Assembly (NCBI RefSeq): GCF_004920835.1
Contig: NZ_QFHO01000008.1
Location: forward strand, 1-64,000
Source: Stenotrophomonas maltophilia
GTDB taxonomy: Bacteria; Pseudomonadota; Gammaproteobacteria; Xanthomonadales; Xanthomonadaceae
Direction of reading: 5' to 3'
Length of the DNA: 64,000 bases
This document shows, in pieces, positions 35,508-44,056 of the stretch. The position numbers and the translations under genes were made by a program. The notes under the pieces are model-generated. The model worked only from the letters and a program-made list of their open reading frames with translations, was not told the origin of the DNA and searched no databases. The first letter of the stretch is position 1, and every line of letters starts with the position of its first letter.

Positions 35508-36271
35508 CAGACCGCCGCCTCGCGCACCACGCGATCCTTCAGGAAGTCATAGCCGTGCGCTTCCAGCTCCAGCGCCAGTTCCGGGCCGCCGCTCTTGACG
35601 ATGCGGCCGTCGGCCAGCACGTGCACCACGTCCGGCTTGATGTAGTCCAGCAGGCGCTGGTAGTGGGTGATGACCAGGAACGAGCGGTCGGCGCTGCGCA
35701 GTGCGTTGACGCCGTCGGCGACGCTCTTCAGCGCGTCGATGTCCAGGCCCGAATCGGTCTCGTCCAGGATCGCCAGCTTCGGCTCCAGCACGGCCAGCTG
35801 GAAGATCTCGTTGCGCTTCTTCTCGCCACCGGAGAAGCCTTCGTTGACGCCACGGTGCAGCAGTTCGTCCTTCAGGTGCAGCACGGCCAGCTTCTGGCGC
35901 ACCAGCTTGAGGAACTGCATGGAATCGAGTTCTTCCTCACCGCGTGCCTTGCGCTGGGCGTTCAGTGCCGCGCGCAGGAAGTAAGTGTTGTTCACGCCCG
36001 GAATTTCCACCGGGTACTGGAACGCCAGGAACAGGCCGGCGGCGGCGCGCGCTTCCGGATCCTGGTCGAGCAGGTCGGTGCCTTCGAACTGCACGCTGCC
36101 TTCGGTCACGTCATAGCCGTCGCGGCCTGCCAGGACATTGCCCAGGGTGGACTTGCCGGCGCCGTTGGGGCCCATGATGGCGTGCACCTGGCCGGGCTTC
36201 ACTTCCAGCGACAGGCCCTTGAGGATTTCCTTGTCGCCGATGCGGGCGTGGAGGTTTTCGATCTTCAGCAT
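35507..36271 (-). CDS. sufC: Fe-S cluster assembly ATPase SufC
   Basis: A 254-residue ABC-type ATPase that drives the SufBCD scaffold. Walker A GPNGAGKST (34-42), the SufC-type signature FSGGEKKRNEI, and Walker B LAILDETDSGLD are intact. It follows sufB after a 72-base gap and is one base from sufD. Confidence 0.97.
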   Translation of the reverse strand: MLKIENLHARIGDKEILKGLSLEVKPGQVHAIMGPNGAGKSTLGNVLAGRDGYDVTEGSVQFEGTDLLDQDPEARAAAGLFLAFQYPVEIPGVNNTYFLRAALNAQRKARGEEELDSMQFLKLVRQKLAVLHLKDELLHRGVNEGFSGGEKKRNEIFQLAVLEPKLAILDETDSGLDIDALKSVADGVNALRSADRSFLVITHYQRLLDYIKPDVVHVLADGRIVKSGGPELALELEAHGYDFLKDRVVREAAV

Positions 36272-36343
36272 GGTGGGGGTTTCCGTGGTGCGGGCCGTGG
36301 CCCGCCGGTAAAGAGAATGCGTTGTGCGAGGGGCGGCAGGCGG

Positions 36344-37819
<1,476 letters not shown>

Positions 37820-37837
37820 GGGGGGGCTGCCTACGGA

Positions 37838-38293
37838 TCAGGAGACGACGTCGACAGCGATGGTGCGGCGCTGTTCGTCATCGGCAAGGGGGAGAGGGGG
37901 GAGAATCTGGGCGAGGGTGACGTCGCGCAGGGCCTCGGAGACCACGTCGTTGATCAGCCGCCAGCTGCTGCGCGCGCCGCACTTGGGCGCCATGCCGCAC
38001 TGGTGGTGGTCGTGGCTGCATTCGGTCAGGGCCAGCGGCCCTTCCATCGCTTCGACCACTTCGAACAGCGAGATCTCGACGGCCGCGCGGGTCAGCCGGT
38101 AGCCGCCACGGACGCCGCGCAGGCCCTCGACCAGGCCGGCCTGGGCCAGCGGCTTGAGTACCTTGCTGACGGTCGGCGGTTCCAGACCAGTGAATTCGGC
38201 CAGCTCGGTGGCACTGAGCACCTCGCCCGGGCGGGCGGCGAGTACGGTCAGTACCACGGTGGCGTAATCGGTGAGTTTGGTGACGCGCAACAT
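37838..38293 (-). CDS. Rrf2 family regulator of the SUF operon
   Basis: A 151-residue winged-helix regulator. The helix-turn-helix is about 25-55 (ELAEFTGLEPPTVSKVLKPL), and three cysteines, Cys92, Cys99 and Cys105 (CSHDHHQCGMAPKCG), are placed to hold a [2Fe-2S] cluster as in IscR/SufR-type sensors. It would sense cluster demand and repress its own operon. First gene of the suf operon; ATG 38293 gives the family length. Divergent from the SET-domain gene across 213 bases, where its operator should lie. Confidence 0.93.
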   Translation of the reverse strand: MLRVTKLTDYATVVLTVLAARPGEVLSATELAEFTGLEPPTVSKVLKPLAQAGLVEGLRGVRGGYRLTRAAVEISLFEVVEAMEGPLALTECSHDHHQCGMAPKCGARSSWRLINDVVSEALRDVTLAQILPPLPLADDEQRRTIAVDVVS

Positions 38294-38506
38294 GGGGATG
38301 CGAGCGGTTCTTAAAGCGGACTGAAATTGTACGCTTTTATTCGCCACCATCCAAGCCGGGCATTCAGCTGGCGCCGGGGGGGCCGGGCCGGGAGCACTCA
38401 CCGGGGCCGTTGCCAGGGCGCCAATGCTGAGCCAACGAGATGATTTTCGCAATCACCCGGAATGGGCGAGAATCAACGTTCCTTTCGCTGCAGACCTCCC
38501 TTGCCG

Positions 38507-38974
38507 ATGCCCAAGAAGATCCAAGCCCGCAAGTCCGCCATCCACGGCAACGGTGTGTTTTCCGTGGCCCCGATCAAGCAGGGCGAGCGCGTGATCCAGT
38601 ACAAGGGCCTGCTGCGCAGCCACGGCGACGTCGATGCCGATGACAGCGGCGATGTTGAAAGTGGCCATACCTTCCTGTTCACCCTCAACGACGACTGGGT
38701 GATCGATGCCAACTACAAGGGCAACGATGCGCGCTGGATCAACCACAGCTGCGACCCGAACTGCGAGGCGGTGATCGAGGAAGACGAAGACGGTGACAGC
38801 CGCGGCGACAAGGTCTTCATCGAAGCGCTGCGCGATATCAAGGCCGGCGAAGAGCTGACCTACAACTACGGCATCACCCTGGCCGAGCGCCATACGGCCA
38901 AGCTGAAGAAGATCTGGGAGTGCCGCTGCGGTTCGCCCAAGTGCACCGGCACCATGCTGCAGCCCAAGCGCTGA
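38507..38974 (+). CDS. SET-domain protein with post-SET zinc site
   Basis: A 155-residue protein consisting of a SET domain and post-SET region, the fold of protein lysine methyltransferases. The cofactor/knot motif NHSCDPNCE (79-87) and catalytic YNYG (119-122) are intact, and CRCGSPKC (139-146) supplies the post-SET zinc cysteines with Cys84 or a neighbour. It lacks eukaryotic recognition domains. A methyltransferase activity on a bacterial protein is likely by family; the target is unknown. ATG 38507 is used; an ATG 15 codons earlier is in frame. Confidence 0.9.
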   Translation: MPKKIQARKSAIHGNGVFSVAPIKQGERVIQYKGLLRSHGDVDADDSGDVESGHTFLFTLNDDWVIDANYKGNDARWINHSCDPNCEAVIEEDEDGDSRGDKVFIEALRDIKAGEELTYNYGITLAERHTAKLKKIWECRCGSPKCTGTMLQPKR

Positions 38975-38979
38975 TTGCG

Positions 38980-39062
38980 GTAGCGCCGGGCCATGCCCGG
39001 CGATCGCGGTGCGCGGGAGAATCAGAAGCCGCCGGGCATGGCCCGGCGCTGCCTTGTTTTAT
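38980..39062. repeat. inverted GTAG palindrome pair, with T-rich tail
   Basis: GTAGCGCCGGGCCATGCCCG.. at 38980-39004 and an inverted GCCGCCGGGCATGGCCCGGC.. at 39028-39052 lie between the SET gene (plus) and the DUF1439 gene (minus). The second stem is followed by TTGTTTTATTTT, so it should work as a terminator for the SET gene. Confidence 0.85.
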
Positions 39063-39655
39063 TTTCCGAGCACGCCTGCCGGTACCAGGTTGCCCAGGTT
39101 CTGGTTGAAGGTGACCACCAGCTTGCCGTTCTTCACCTGTGCCGACTGCACCTGCAGTGCACCGAGCACGCCGGCCATGGCCGGGTCCAGCTTGTAGATT
39201 GGCTCGCGCTGGGCGTAGTCGCTCAGCCAGGCATTGAGCAGGCCGCGGGTGCGCGAGTCGAGGCGACCGCCCTGGTTGGCCGGAGTGAAGTCATCGACGC
39301 TGGGCTGCTGCAGATGGAAGCCCTGGGTCTGTGCGTCGTAGCGCAGGCCGCTGCTGAGCTTCACCGTACCGAGCTTGGCCGGGTTGCCGCCAGCGGTCGC
39401 CAGTGCCACATCCATGCCCAGGTTCAGTCGTTCGCCGGCCGGCAGGCTCAGCTGCGGATGGCTCATGGTCAGCGCGATCAGGCCACCCAGGGCGTCCTGG
39501 GTACGGGGGAAACTGCCATCGAGGTATTGCTGCACATCGCTGGCGCCGACCGACAGTTCGCGACCGGAAATGGAAGGGGCGGCCTGCGCGCCGATCGCCG
39601 CGGCGATCAGTACGGTGGAGGCGGCAAGGCGGGTCATCAGGGAACGCAGGCGCAT
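39059..39655 (-). CDS. DUF1439 family protein (YceB-like)
   Basis: A 198-residue exported protein: signal peptide about 1-25 (IGAQA), then a DUF1439 domain (SISGRELSVGASDVQQYLDG; LSLPAGERLNLGMDVALAT; LVVTFNQNLGNLVPAGVLGK), related to YceB, a lipid-binding-type (BPI-like) fold. No lipobox cysteine is present, unlike YceB, so it is probably a soluble periplasmic protein. Function unknown. ATG 39655. Confidence 0.82.
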   Translation of the reverse strand: MRLRSLMTRLAASTVLIAAAIGAQAAPSISGRELSVGASDVQQYLDGSFPRTQDALGGLIALTMSHPQLSLPAGERLNLGMDVALATAGGNPAKLGTVKLSSGLRYDAQTQGFHLQQPSVDDFTPANQGGRLDSRTRGLLNAWLSDYAQREPIYKLDPAMAGVLGALQVQSAQVKNGKLVVTFNQNLGNLVPAGVLGK

Positions 39656-39737
39656 GGCGGTGACCGGTGAATGCGGAATGGATGGATCAAAGAGTAGCCT
39701 TGCCGGCTGAATCGTGCGTGCATGCCGCTGCAACGGT

Positions 39738-40268
39738 TCAGTCCAGCGTTGGCCGCAGTTGCGCCGACTGGATCTGCCAGGCGCGGCCATCGCTGCTGGG
39801 GTGCACCCGGTACCAGCCGCCGAAGCGGAACGTGCCCTGGGGGGTCGCTGCACGGATCTGTACCGGGATCTCCAGCAACTGTGGTGGCTGGTGGCCATCG
39901 CGGGCGATCGGCGACCCGGTCGTCAGGCGCAGGCTGCGGACGTCCTCCAGCTGGCGCAACGCGGCGTCGTCCGCGCGTCGTGCATCGCTGGGCGGGAAGG
40001 TCCAGGCGGCATCGGCGCCTTTGCGGTCCCGGTTGAGCAGTGCCATGACATAGCGATTGAGCATTGCGGCCGGGAGCTCGGCTTCGGCCGCGACGGCGGC
40101 AAACAGCGGGTCGACCGCGGTGGCTTGCAGTGCGGGCGCTTCGCCCTCTGCACTGGCAGCGGCCGGAGCCGGCGGCGGCGCAGGAGCGCTGGTTGGATCC
40201 GGTTGCGCCTCCGGCCGCGAACAGCCGAACAGCACCAGCGGCGCGATCAACAACAGGAACCTGCGCAT
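39738..40268 (-). CDS. putative lipoprotein of unknown function
   Basis: A 176-residue protein with a lipoprotein signal (MRRFLLLIAPLVLFGC, acylated Cys16), an Ala/Pro/Glu-rich linker to about 50, and a globular part of about 120 residues (FRFGGWYRVHPSSDGRAWQIQ). No family recognised. ATG 40268. Independent gene or second gene after the DUF3861 gene. Confidence 0.78.
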   Translation of the reverse strand: MRRFLLLIAPLVLFGCSRPEAQPDPTSAPAPPPAPAAASAEGEAPALQATAVDPLFAAVAAEAELPAAMLNRYVMALLNRDRKGADAAWTFPPSDARRADDAALRQLEDVRSLRLTTGSPIARDGHQPPQLLEIPVQIRAATPQGTFRFGGWYRVHPSSDGRAWQIQSAQLRPTLD

Positions 40269-40324
40269 GCCTGCCTCCTCCCCGGGGCGACGTGAAGGAG
40301 GGCAGTGTATCGACTGCGCCGGTC

Positions 40325-40633
40325 TCAGCGGGAGGACGGCAGCTGTTCCAGCGCATCCAGCGCCGGCAGCACCTGCGTGGCGATCGCGCCCAGTGCGTGG
40401 CCTTCGGTTTCGGCATGGCGCTGCACGATATCGCGCAGCAGCTGGGTGGCGATCACGACTGTCGCACGCTCGTCGCCGCTGAGCCCAGCGGTGCGTGGTG
40501 CAGCTTCCAGCAGGCGCATCAGGTCGCGGCTGGCGCGGTGCTCCAGTTCGATGGTGCAGCGCCCGGTGCACTGCACCCCGTCCTTTTCGATGGGGGTCAC
40601 CGAGATCCGGTAGCGGGTGGAGGGGCTGGCCAT
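40325..40633 (-). CDS. DUF3861 family protein
   Basis: A 102-residue cytoplasmic protein beginning YRISVTPIEKDGVQCTGRCTIELEHRAS, which fits the DUF3861 family, followed by a helical part (ATVVIATQLLRDIVQRHAE). Function unknown. It precedes the lipoprotein gene by 56 bases. Confidence 0.78.
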   Translation of the reverse strand: MASPSTRYRISVTPIEKDGVQCTGRCTIELEHRASRDLMRLLEAAPRTAGLSGDERATVVIATQLLRDIVQRHAETEGHALGAIATQVLPALDALEQLPSSR

Positions 40634-40830
40634 GAGGGTGTGCTCGCCGTAGCTGTGGAGGATGTGCCCACGATAGGCAAGGCCACGGCCGGCGGCGATG
40701 GCCGGCGCTGCACGCAGTGTTCCACCCGGTAGGTTCCGTGCCGGCAGGTAACACGCTCATCCAATGGCGGCGGGCCTGTGCGGGCAATCCGCTGGCTGCG
40801 GCAACGCTGTGTTGCGGCCTGCGGTTCGGA

Positions 40831-40863
40831 CAAAAAAAACGGGACGGCCTGAGCCGTCCCGTC
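40831..40863 (-). terminator. rho-independent terminator for the HU-like gene
   Basis: On the minus strand, CGGGACGGC / GCCGTCCCG with a TCAG loop, followed by eight T residues (TTTTTTTTG). It lies 23 bases after the stop of the HU-like gene. One of the clearest terminators in the window. Confidence 0.92.
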
Positions 40864-40886
40864 GGAATCCGCGTTGGGGCGCGCGC

Positions 40887-41285
40887 TTACAGCGCAGCGT
40901 CCTTCAGCTTCTTCAGCGGACGCACCTTCAGCTTGGTGGTGGCCGGCTTGGCGGCGAACCACTGTTCTTCCTTGGTGAACGGGTTGATGCCCTTGCGCTT
41001 CGGCTTGGCCGGCACATTGACGGTGCTGATCTTCAGCAGGCCCGGCAGGGTGAACGAGCCAGCGCCCTTCTTGTGCACCGAGGAGGCGACAGCGCTTTCC
41101 AGCGAGGCCAGCACAGCGCGGACGTCCTTGGCGATGACGCCGGAGGCTTCAGCGATGTGTGCAACCAGGCCGGACTTGGTCAGCACTTCCTTGATCGGCT
41201 TCGGAGCGGCCGGCTTGGCGGCTGCCTTCGTCGCGACTTTCTTCACTGCCTTCTTCGGGGCAGCCTTCTTAGCGGTCTTTGCCAT
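40887..41285 (-). CDS. HU-family DNA-binding protein with a Lys/Ala-rich N-terminal tail
   Basis: A 132-residue nucleoid-type protein. Residues 1-31 are an Ala/Lys/Pro-rich basic tail (AKKAAPKKAVKKVATKAAAK) like histone H1; the rest is an HU/IHF-like fold (KSGLVAHIAEASGVIAKDVR; GSFTLPGLLKISTVNVPAKP; RKGINPFTKE). It probably binds DNA non-specifically and is a chromatin-like architectural protein. ATG 41285 chosen because it begins the tail; a longer open frame upstream is unlikely to be translated. Confidence 0.9.
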   Translation of the reverse strand: MAKTAKKAAPKKAVKKVATKAAAKPAAPKPIKEVLTKSGLVAHIAEASGVIAKDVRAVLASLESAVASSVHKKGAGSFTLPGLLKISTVNVPAKPKRKGINPFTKEEQWFAAKPATTKLKVRPLKKLKDAAL

Positions 41286-41656
41286 GGTTTCCTGTTCCGT
41301 GAACGGTTGGTTGTTTGGTCGGCGCCGAACCCCGTCGGCAAGCGCAATGTAGGGCAACTCTCGGGCGCCGCCAATAGCCTGGAGTGCGGAAAGTGCATGT
41401 TTTTTCATATCCAGGCCGATTCAGTACATGGCCGGTGGTGGGGGCTGGGGGTACCGCGGTGCGGCCGGCAATGCTCGTCCCGGTCGCACGGGGATGCGCG
41501 AAATTACTGAAAACAAGGGAAAAATGCGCGTTCTCATGGCGAGGAAGTGTCCACGTGCCTGCGTCCAGGGTGACGTCCGGCGTGCAGCGGAGCGACGCAG
41601 GGCTAACGCATGCCGTGCGAGGGTAAACGTTCATCACCGCCACGCAGGAGCAGCAC
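41286..41656. other. 371-base divergent promoter region
   Basis: Between the HU-like gene (minus) and the OsmC gene (plus). No gene is supported. It includes a relatively A/T-rich stretch (TTACTGAAAACAAGGGAAAA, about 41503-41524) and the OsmC ribosome site AGGAGCAG at about 41646-41653. It should contain both promoters; no operator was recognised. Confidence 0.65.
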
Positions 41657-42088
41657 ATGGGAATCTCGCGACACGCCACCGCGCACTGGGAAGGCGATCT
41701 GAAGTCCGGCAAGGGACAGTTGAGCACGCCGCAGAGTGGCCTGCTGGACAAGACGCGCTATGGCTTCAACAGCCGTTTCGGCGACGAAAAAGGCACCAAT
41801 CCGGAAGAGCTGATCGCTGCTGCACATGCAGGCTGTTTCACCATGGCGCTGTCGGCCAAGCTCGGCGAAGCCGGCTTCACCCCGACCTCGCTGGATACCG
41901 AGGCCAAGGTCGATCTGTCACTGGAAGGCGGCCCGCAGCTGTCGCAGATCCGGCTGAAAGTGAAGGCCGTGGTGCCCGGCATCGATGCGGCACAGTTCCG
42001 TGCCATTGCCGATGACGCCAAGCAGAACTGCCCGGTGTCCAAGGCGCTGAGCGCGGTGCCGATCAGCCTGGAAGCCGAGCTGGGTTGA
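41657..42088 (+). CDS. OsmC family peroxiredoxin-like protein
   Basis: A 143-residue thiol peroxidase of the OsmC/Ohr superfamily. The two active cysteines are Cys60 (AAHAGCFTMAL) and Cys125 (KQNCPVSKAL); GTNPEELIAAAHAGC is diagnostic of the OsmC subgroup rather than Ohr. It detoxifies hydroperoxides. Good ribosome site AGGAG upstream. A GTAG palindrome follows at 42094. Confidence 0.93.
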   Translation: MGISRHATAHWEGDLKSGKGQLSTPQSGLLDKTRYGFNSRFGDEKGTNPEELIAAAHAGCFTMALSAKLGEAGFTPTSLDTEAKVDLSLEGGPQLSQIRLKVKAVVPGIDAAQFRAIADDAKQNCPVSKALSAVPISLEAELG

Positions 42089-42093
42089 GGTCG

Positions 42094-42120
42094 GTAGCGC
42101 CGGGCATGGCCCGGCGCCAC
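42094..42120. repeat. GTAG palindrome between convergent genes
   Basis: GTAGCGCCGGGCATGGCCCG.. forms a GGCGCCGGGC-type stem in the 46-base gap between the OsmC gene (plus) and the first PhzF gene (minus), and may end both transcripts. Confidence 0.82.
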
Positions 42121-42134
42121 CACGCCGTACGGGA

Positions 42135-43013
42135 TCACCAATCAATGGTGCCGCTGATCACAGTCTGAACCTGCCCACCGGACCAGACTTCCCCGTCTTC
42201 ATCGACGAAAAGGGTCAAGCGCGCATCGTGACCGACTTCGCGACCCTGGCTGACTTCAAACGGTGCGCGGCCCTTGGGCAAGGCGTCGCGCAGGTCCAGC
42301 CATGCGGCGAGCACGGCGTTGGCGGCGCCGGAAGCGGCGTCTTCGAAGCGACGGCCGTTGCCGACGAAGGCGCGCACCGCCAGGTCGAACCCCTCGCTGC
42401 CATCGCTGAAGGCATAGGCGAACACGCCCATGCTGTCGGTGGACTCAGCCAGTGCGGCCACCGCATCCCAGTCCGGCTGCAGCGCGCGCAACGCGGCCTC
42501 ATCGGCTACCTGCACCACCCACCAGCTGCGCCCGCCCTGCATGCGTGCCGGCGGCAGCGTGCCCAGCGGCCAGCCTTCCAGGACTGCCTGCAGGCGTGGA
42601 TCGGTGGCGTCGGCGGTCTCGGCCAGCTGCGCGCGCGGGGTGCGTATGGCGATGCGCTGCTGCGCAGCCTCGCCACTGACGCGTAGCGGCAGCGCGCCGG
42701 CAATGCCGTCCTGCACAAGGATGCCGTCGACCGGCGCGGCCAGGTTTGCCTGCAGTACCGCGTGCGCGGTGCCGACGCTGGGGTGGCCGGCGAACGGTAC
42801 TTCCTTCTGCGGGCTGAACATGCGCAGCCGATAGCTGGCGCCGGCGGCCTGCGGCGGGAACACGAAGGTGGTTTCCGGCAGGCGCGTCCAACGCGCGATG
42901 GCCTGCATGCTGGCGTCGTCCAGGCCTCCGGCATCGAGTACCACGGCCAGCGGATTACCCGCGCCGGGGCGCGGCGAGAACACATCCAGCTGCAGGAAAC
43001 GGCGGGTGGTCAT
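42135..43013 (-). CDS. PhzF family epimerase/isomerase, copy 1
   Basis: A 292-residue PhzF-fold protein with the diaminopimelate-epimerase-like double domain. The catalytic Glu47 (RLPETTFVF), FAGHPSVGTAHAVL and the C-terminal EDAASGAANAVLAAWL and SQGREVGHDARL blocks are visible. No phenazine cluster is present, so the substrate is unknown and phenazine production is not implied. ATG 43013; the longer frame is not favoured. 95 bases from a second PhzF gene on the same strand. Confidence 0.88.
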   Translation of the reverse strand: MTTRRFLQLDVFSPRPGAGNPLAVVLDAGGLDDASMQAIARWTRLPETTFVFPPQAAGASYRLRMFSPQKEVPFAGHPSVGTAHAVLQANLAAPVDGILVQDGIAGALPLRVSGEAAQQRIAIRTPRAQLAETADATDPRLQAVLEGWPLGTLPPARMQGGRSWWVVQVADEAALRALQPDWDAVAALAESTDSMGVFAYAFSDGSEGFDLAVRAFVGNGRRFEDAASGAANAVLAAWLDLRDALPKGRAPFEVSQGREVGHDARLTLFVDEDGEVWSGGQVQTVISGTIDW

Positions 43014-43046
43014 CGGGTTGAAACTCCAGGAATGAAGGGGAATACG

Positions 43047-43112
43047 GTAGCGCGGGGCCATGCCCCGCGAGTGCGCAGCGCGGCAAGGCCGCCGGGCATG
43101 GCCCGGCGCTAC
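43047..43112. repeat. inverted GTAG palindrome pair between two PhzF genes
   Basis: GTAGCGCGGGGCCATGCCCC.. at 43047-43069 and an inverted GCCGCCGGGCATGGCCCGGC.. ending GCTAC at 43088-43112. The two units have different stem sequences but the same head. They occupy the gap between paralogous genes. Confidence 0.85.
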
Positions 43113-43981
43113 CAGCGGATGTTGCCGTCGATGACCGGCTGCACCTGGCCGCCGATCCAGACCGTGCCCTCTGCATCGACTTTTACCTGTACGCGGCCAT
43201 CGCGGCCGACTTCGCGGCCCTGGCTGGCCTCGTAGCAGCCCTCGCGGCCGGGCAGGGCGTTGCGCTGCCGCAGCCAGGCGCCGATCAGGGCATTGGCGCT
43301 GCCGGTCACCGGATCCTCGGGCACGCTGGCCGCATCCGCAGGGCAGAACGCGCGCACCACGCGGGAATGGTCAGTACCGGCTTCGTCAGCGAACACGGCC
43401 ACGCCGGTTGCGTCGGTGGCCAGGCTCCAGTCACGCAGGGCGGCCATGTCCGGCACCAGGTTGCGTACGGTGGTGGCATCGCGCAGCGGCAGAAGCCACC
43501 AGCGCGCGCCGTTGTCCCATAGTTCCGGCGCATGCCCGTTGGCGGCGAGGGCCAGCAGCGTTTCGGGCACCCCGTCGGCTGTCGTCGCCCGTTGCCGCGC
43601 CGGCGGACTGGCCAGCTGGATCTGCAGCGCCTCAGCCGGGCCGCTCACCCGTACCGGCAGCAACCCTGCGGCGCACTGCTGTACCAGCGCACCCTCGCGC
43701 GGTTGGGCCAGGCCGCAGGTCACCGCCGTCCAGGCCGCGCCAACACTGGGGTGGCCGGCGAAAGCCAGCTCACGGGTCGGGGTGAAGATGCGGATGTGGT
43801 AGTCGGCGTCGGGCGCGCTGGGGCGCAGGAAGAACACCGTCTCGGACAGGTTCAGCCAGGCCGCCAGAGCCTGCATCTGCTCGCCGGAGAGATCGTCGGC
43901 GTCCAGCACGGCGCCCAGGGGGTTGCCGGTACCGGGGCGGGGGGCGAAGACATCGAGCTGGAGGTAACGGAGGACGGCCAT
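43109..43981 (-). CDS. PhzF family epimerase/isomerase, copy 2
   Basis: A 290-residue paralogue of the neighbouring PhzF protein (same start RYLQLDVFAPRPGTGNPLGAV; Glu47 in NLSETVFFL; FAGHPSVGAAWTAV; EDPVTGSANALIGAW; SQGREVGRDGRV). The pair is a tandem duplication diverged to roughly half identity by eye. Substrate unknown. Confidence 0.88.
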   Translation of the reverse strand: MAVLRYLQLDVFAPRPGTGNPLGAVLDADDLSGEQMQALAAWLNLSETVFFLRPSAPDADYHIRIFTPTRELAFAGHPSVGAAWTAVTCGLAQPREGALVQQCAAGLLPVRVSGPAEALQIQLASPPARQRATTADGVPETLLALAANGHAPELWDNGARWWLLPLRDATTVRNLVPDMAALRDWSLATDATGVAVFADEAGTDHSRVVRAFCPADAASVPEDPVTGSANALIGAWLRQRNALPGREGCYEASQGREVGRDGRVQVKVDAEGTVWIGGQVQPVIDGNIRW

Positions 43982-44056
43982 CTACGGGGATATTGCGCTT
44001 AGAATCAAAGGTTCCGCCCCCGAGGGCGGCTTCCCCACATTCTACATAGCCAATCC

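Noticed and set aside
42135..43981. Phenazine biosynthesis locus
   Set aside because: PhzF-fold proteins alone do not imply phenazines; no other phz gene is present.
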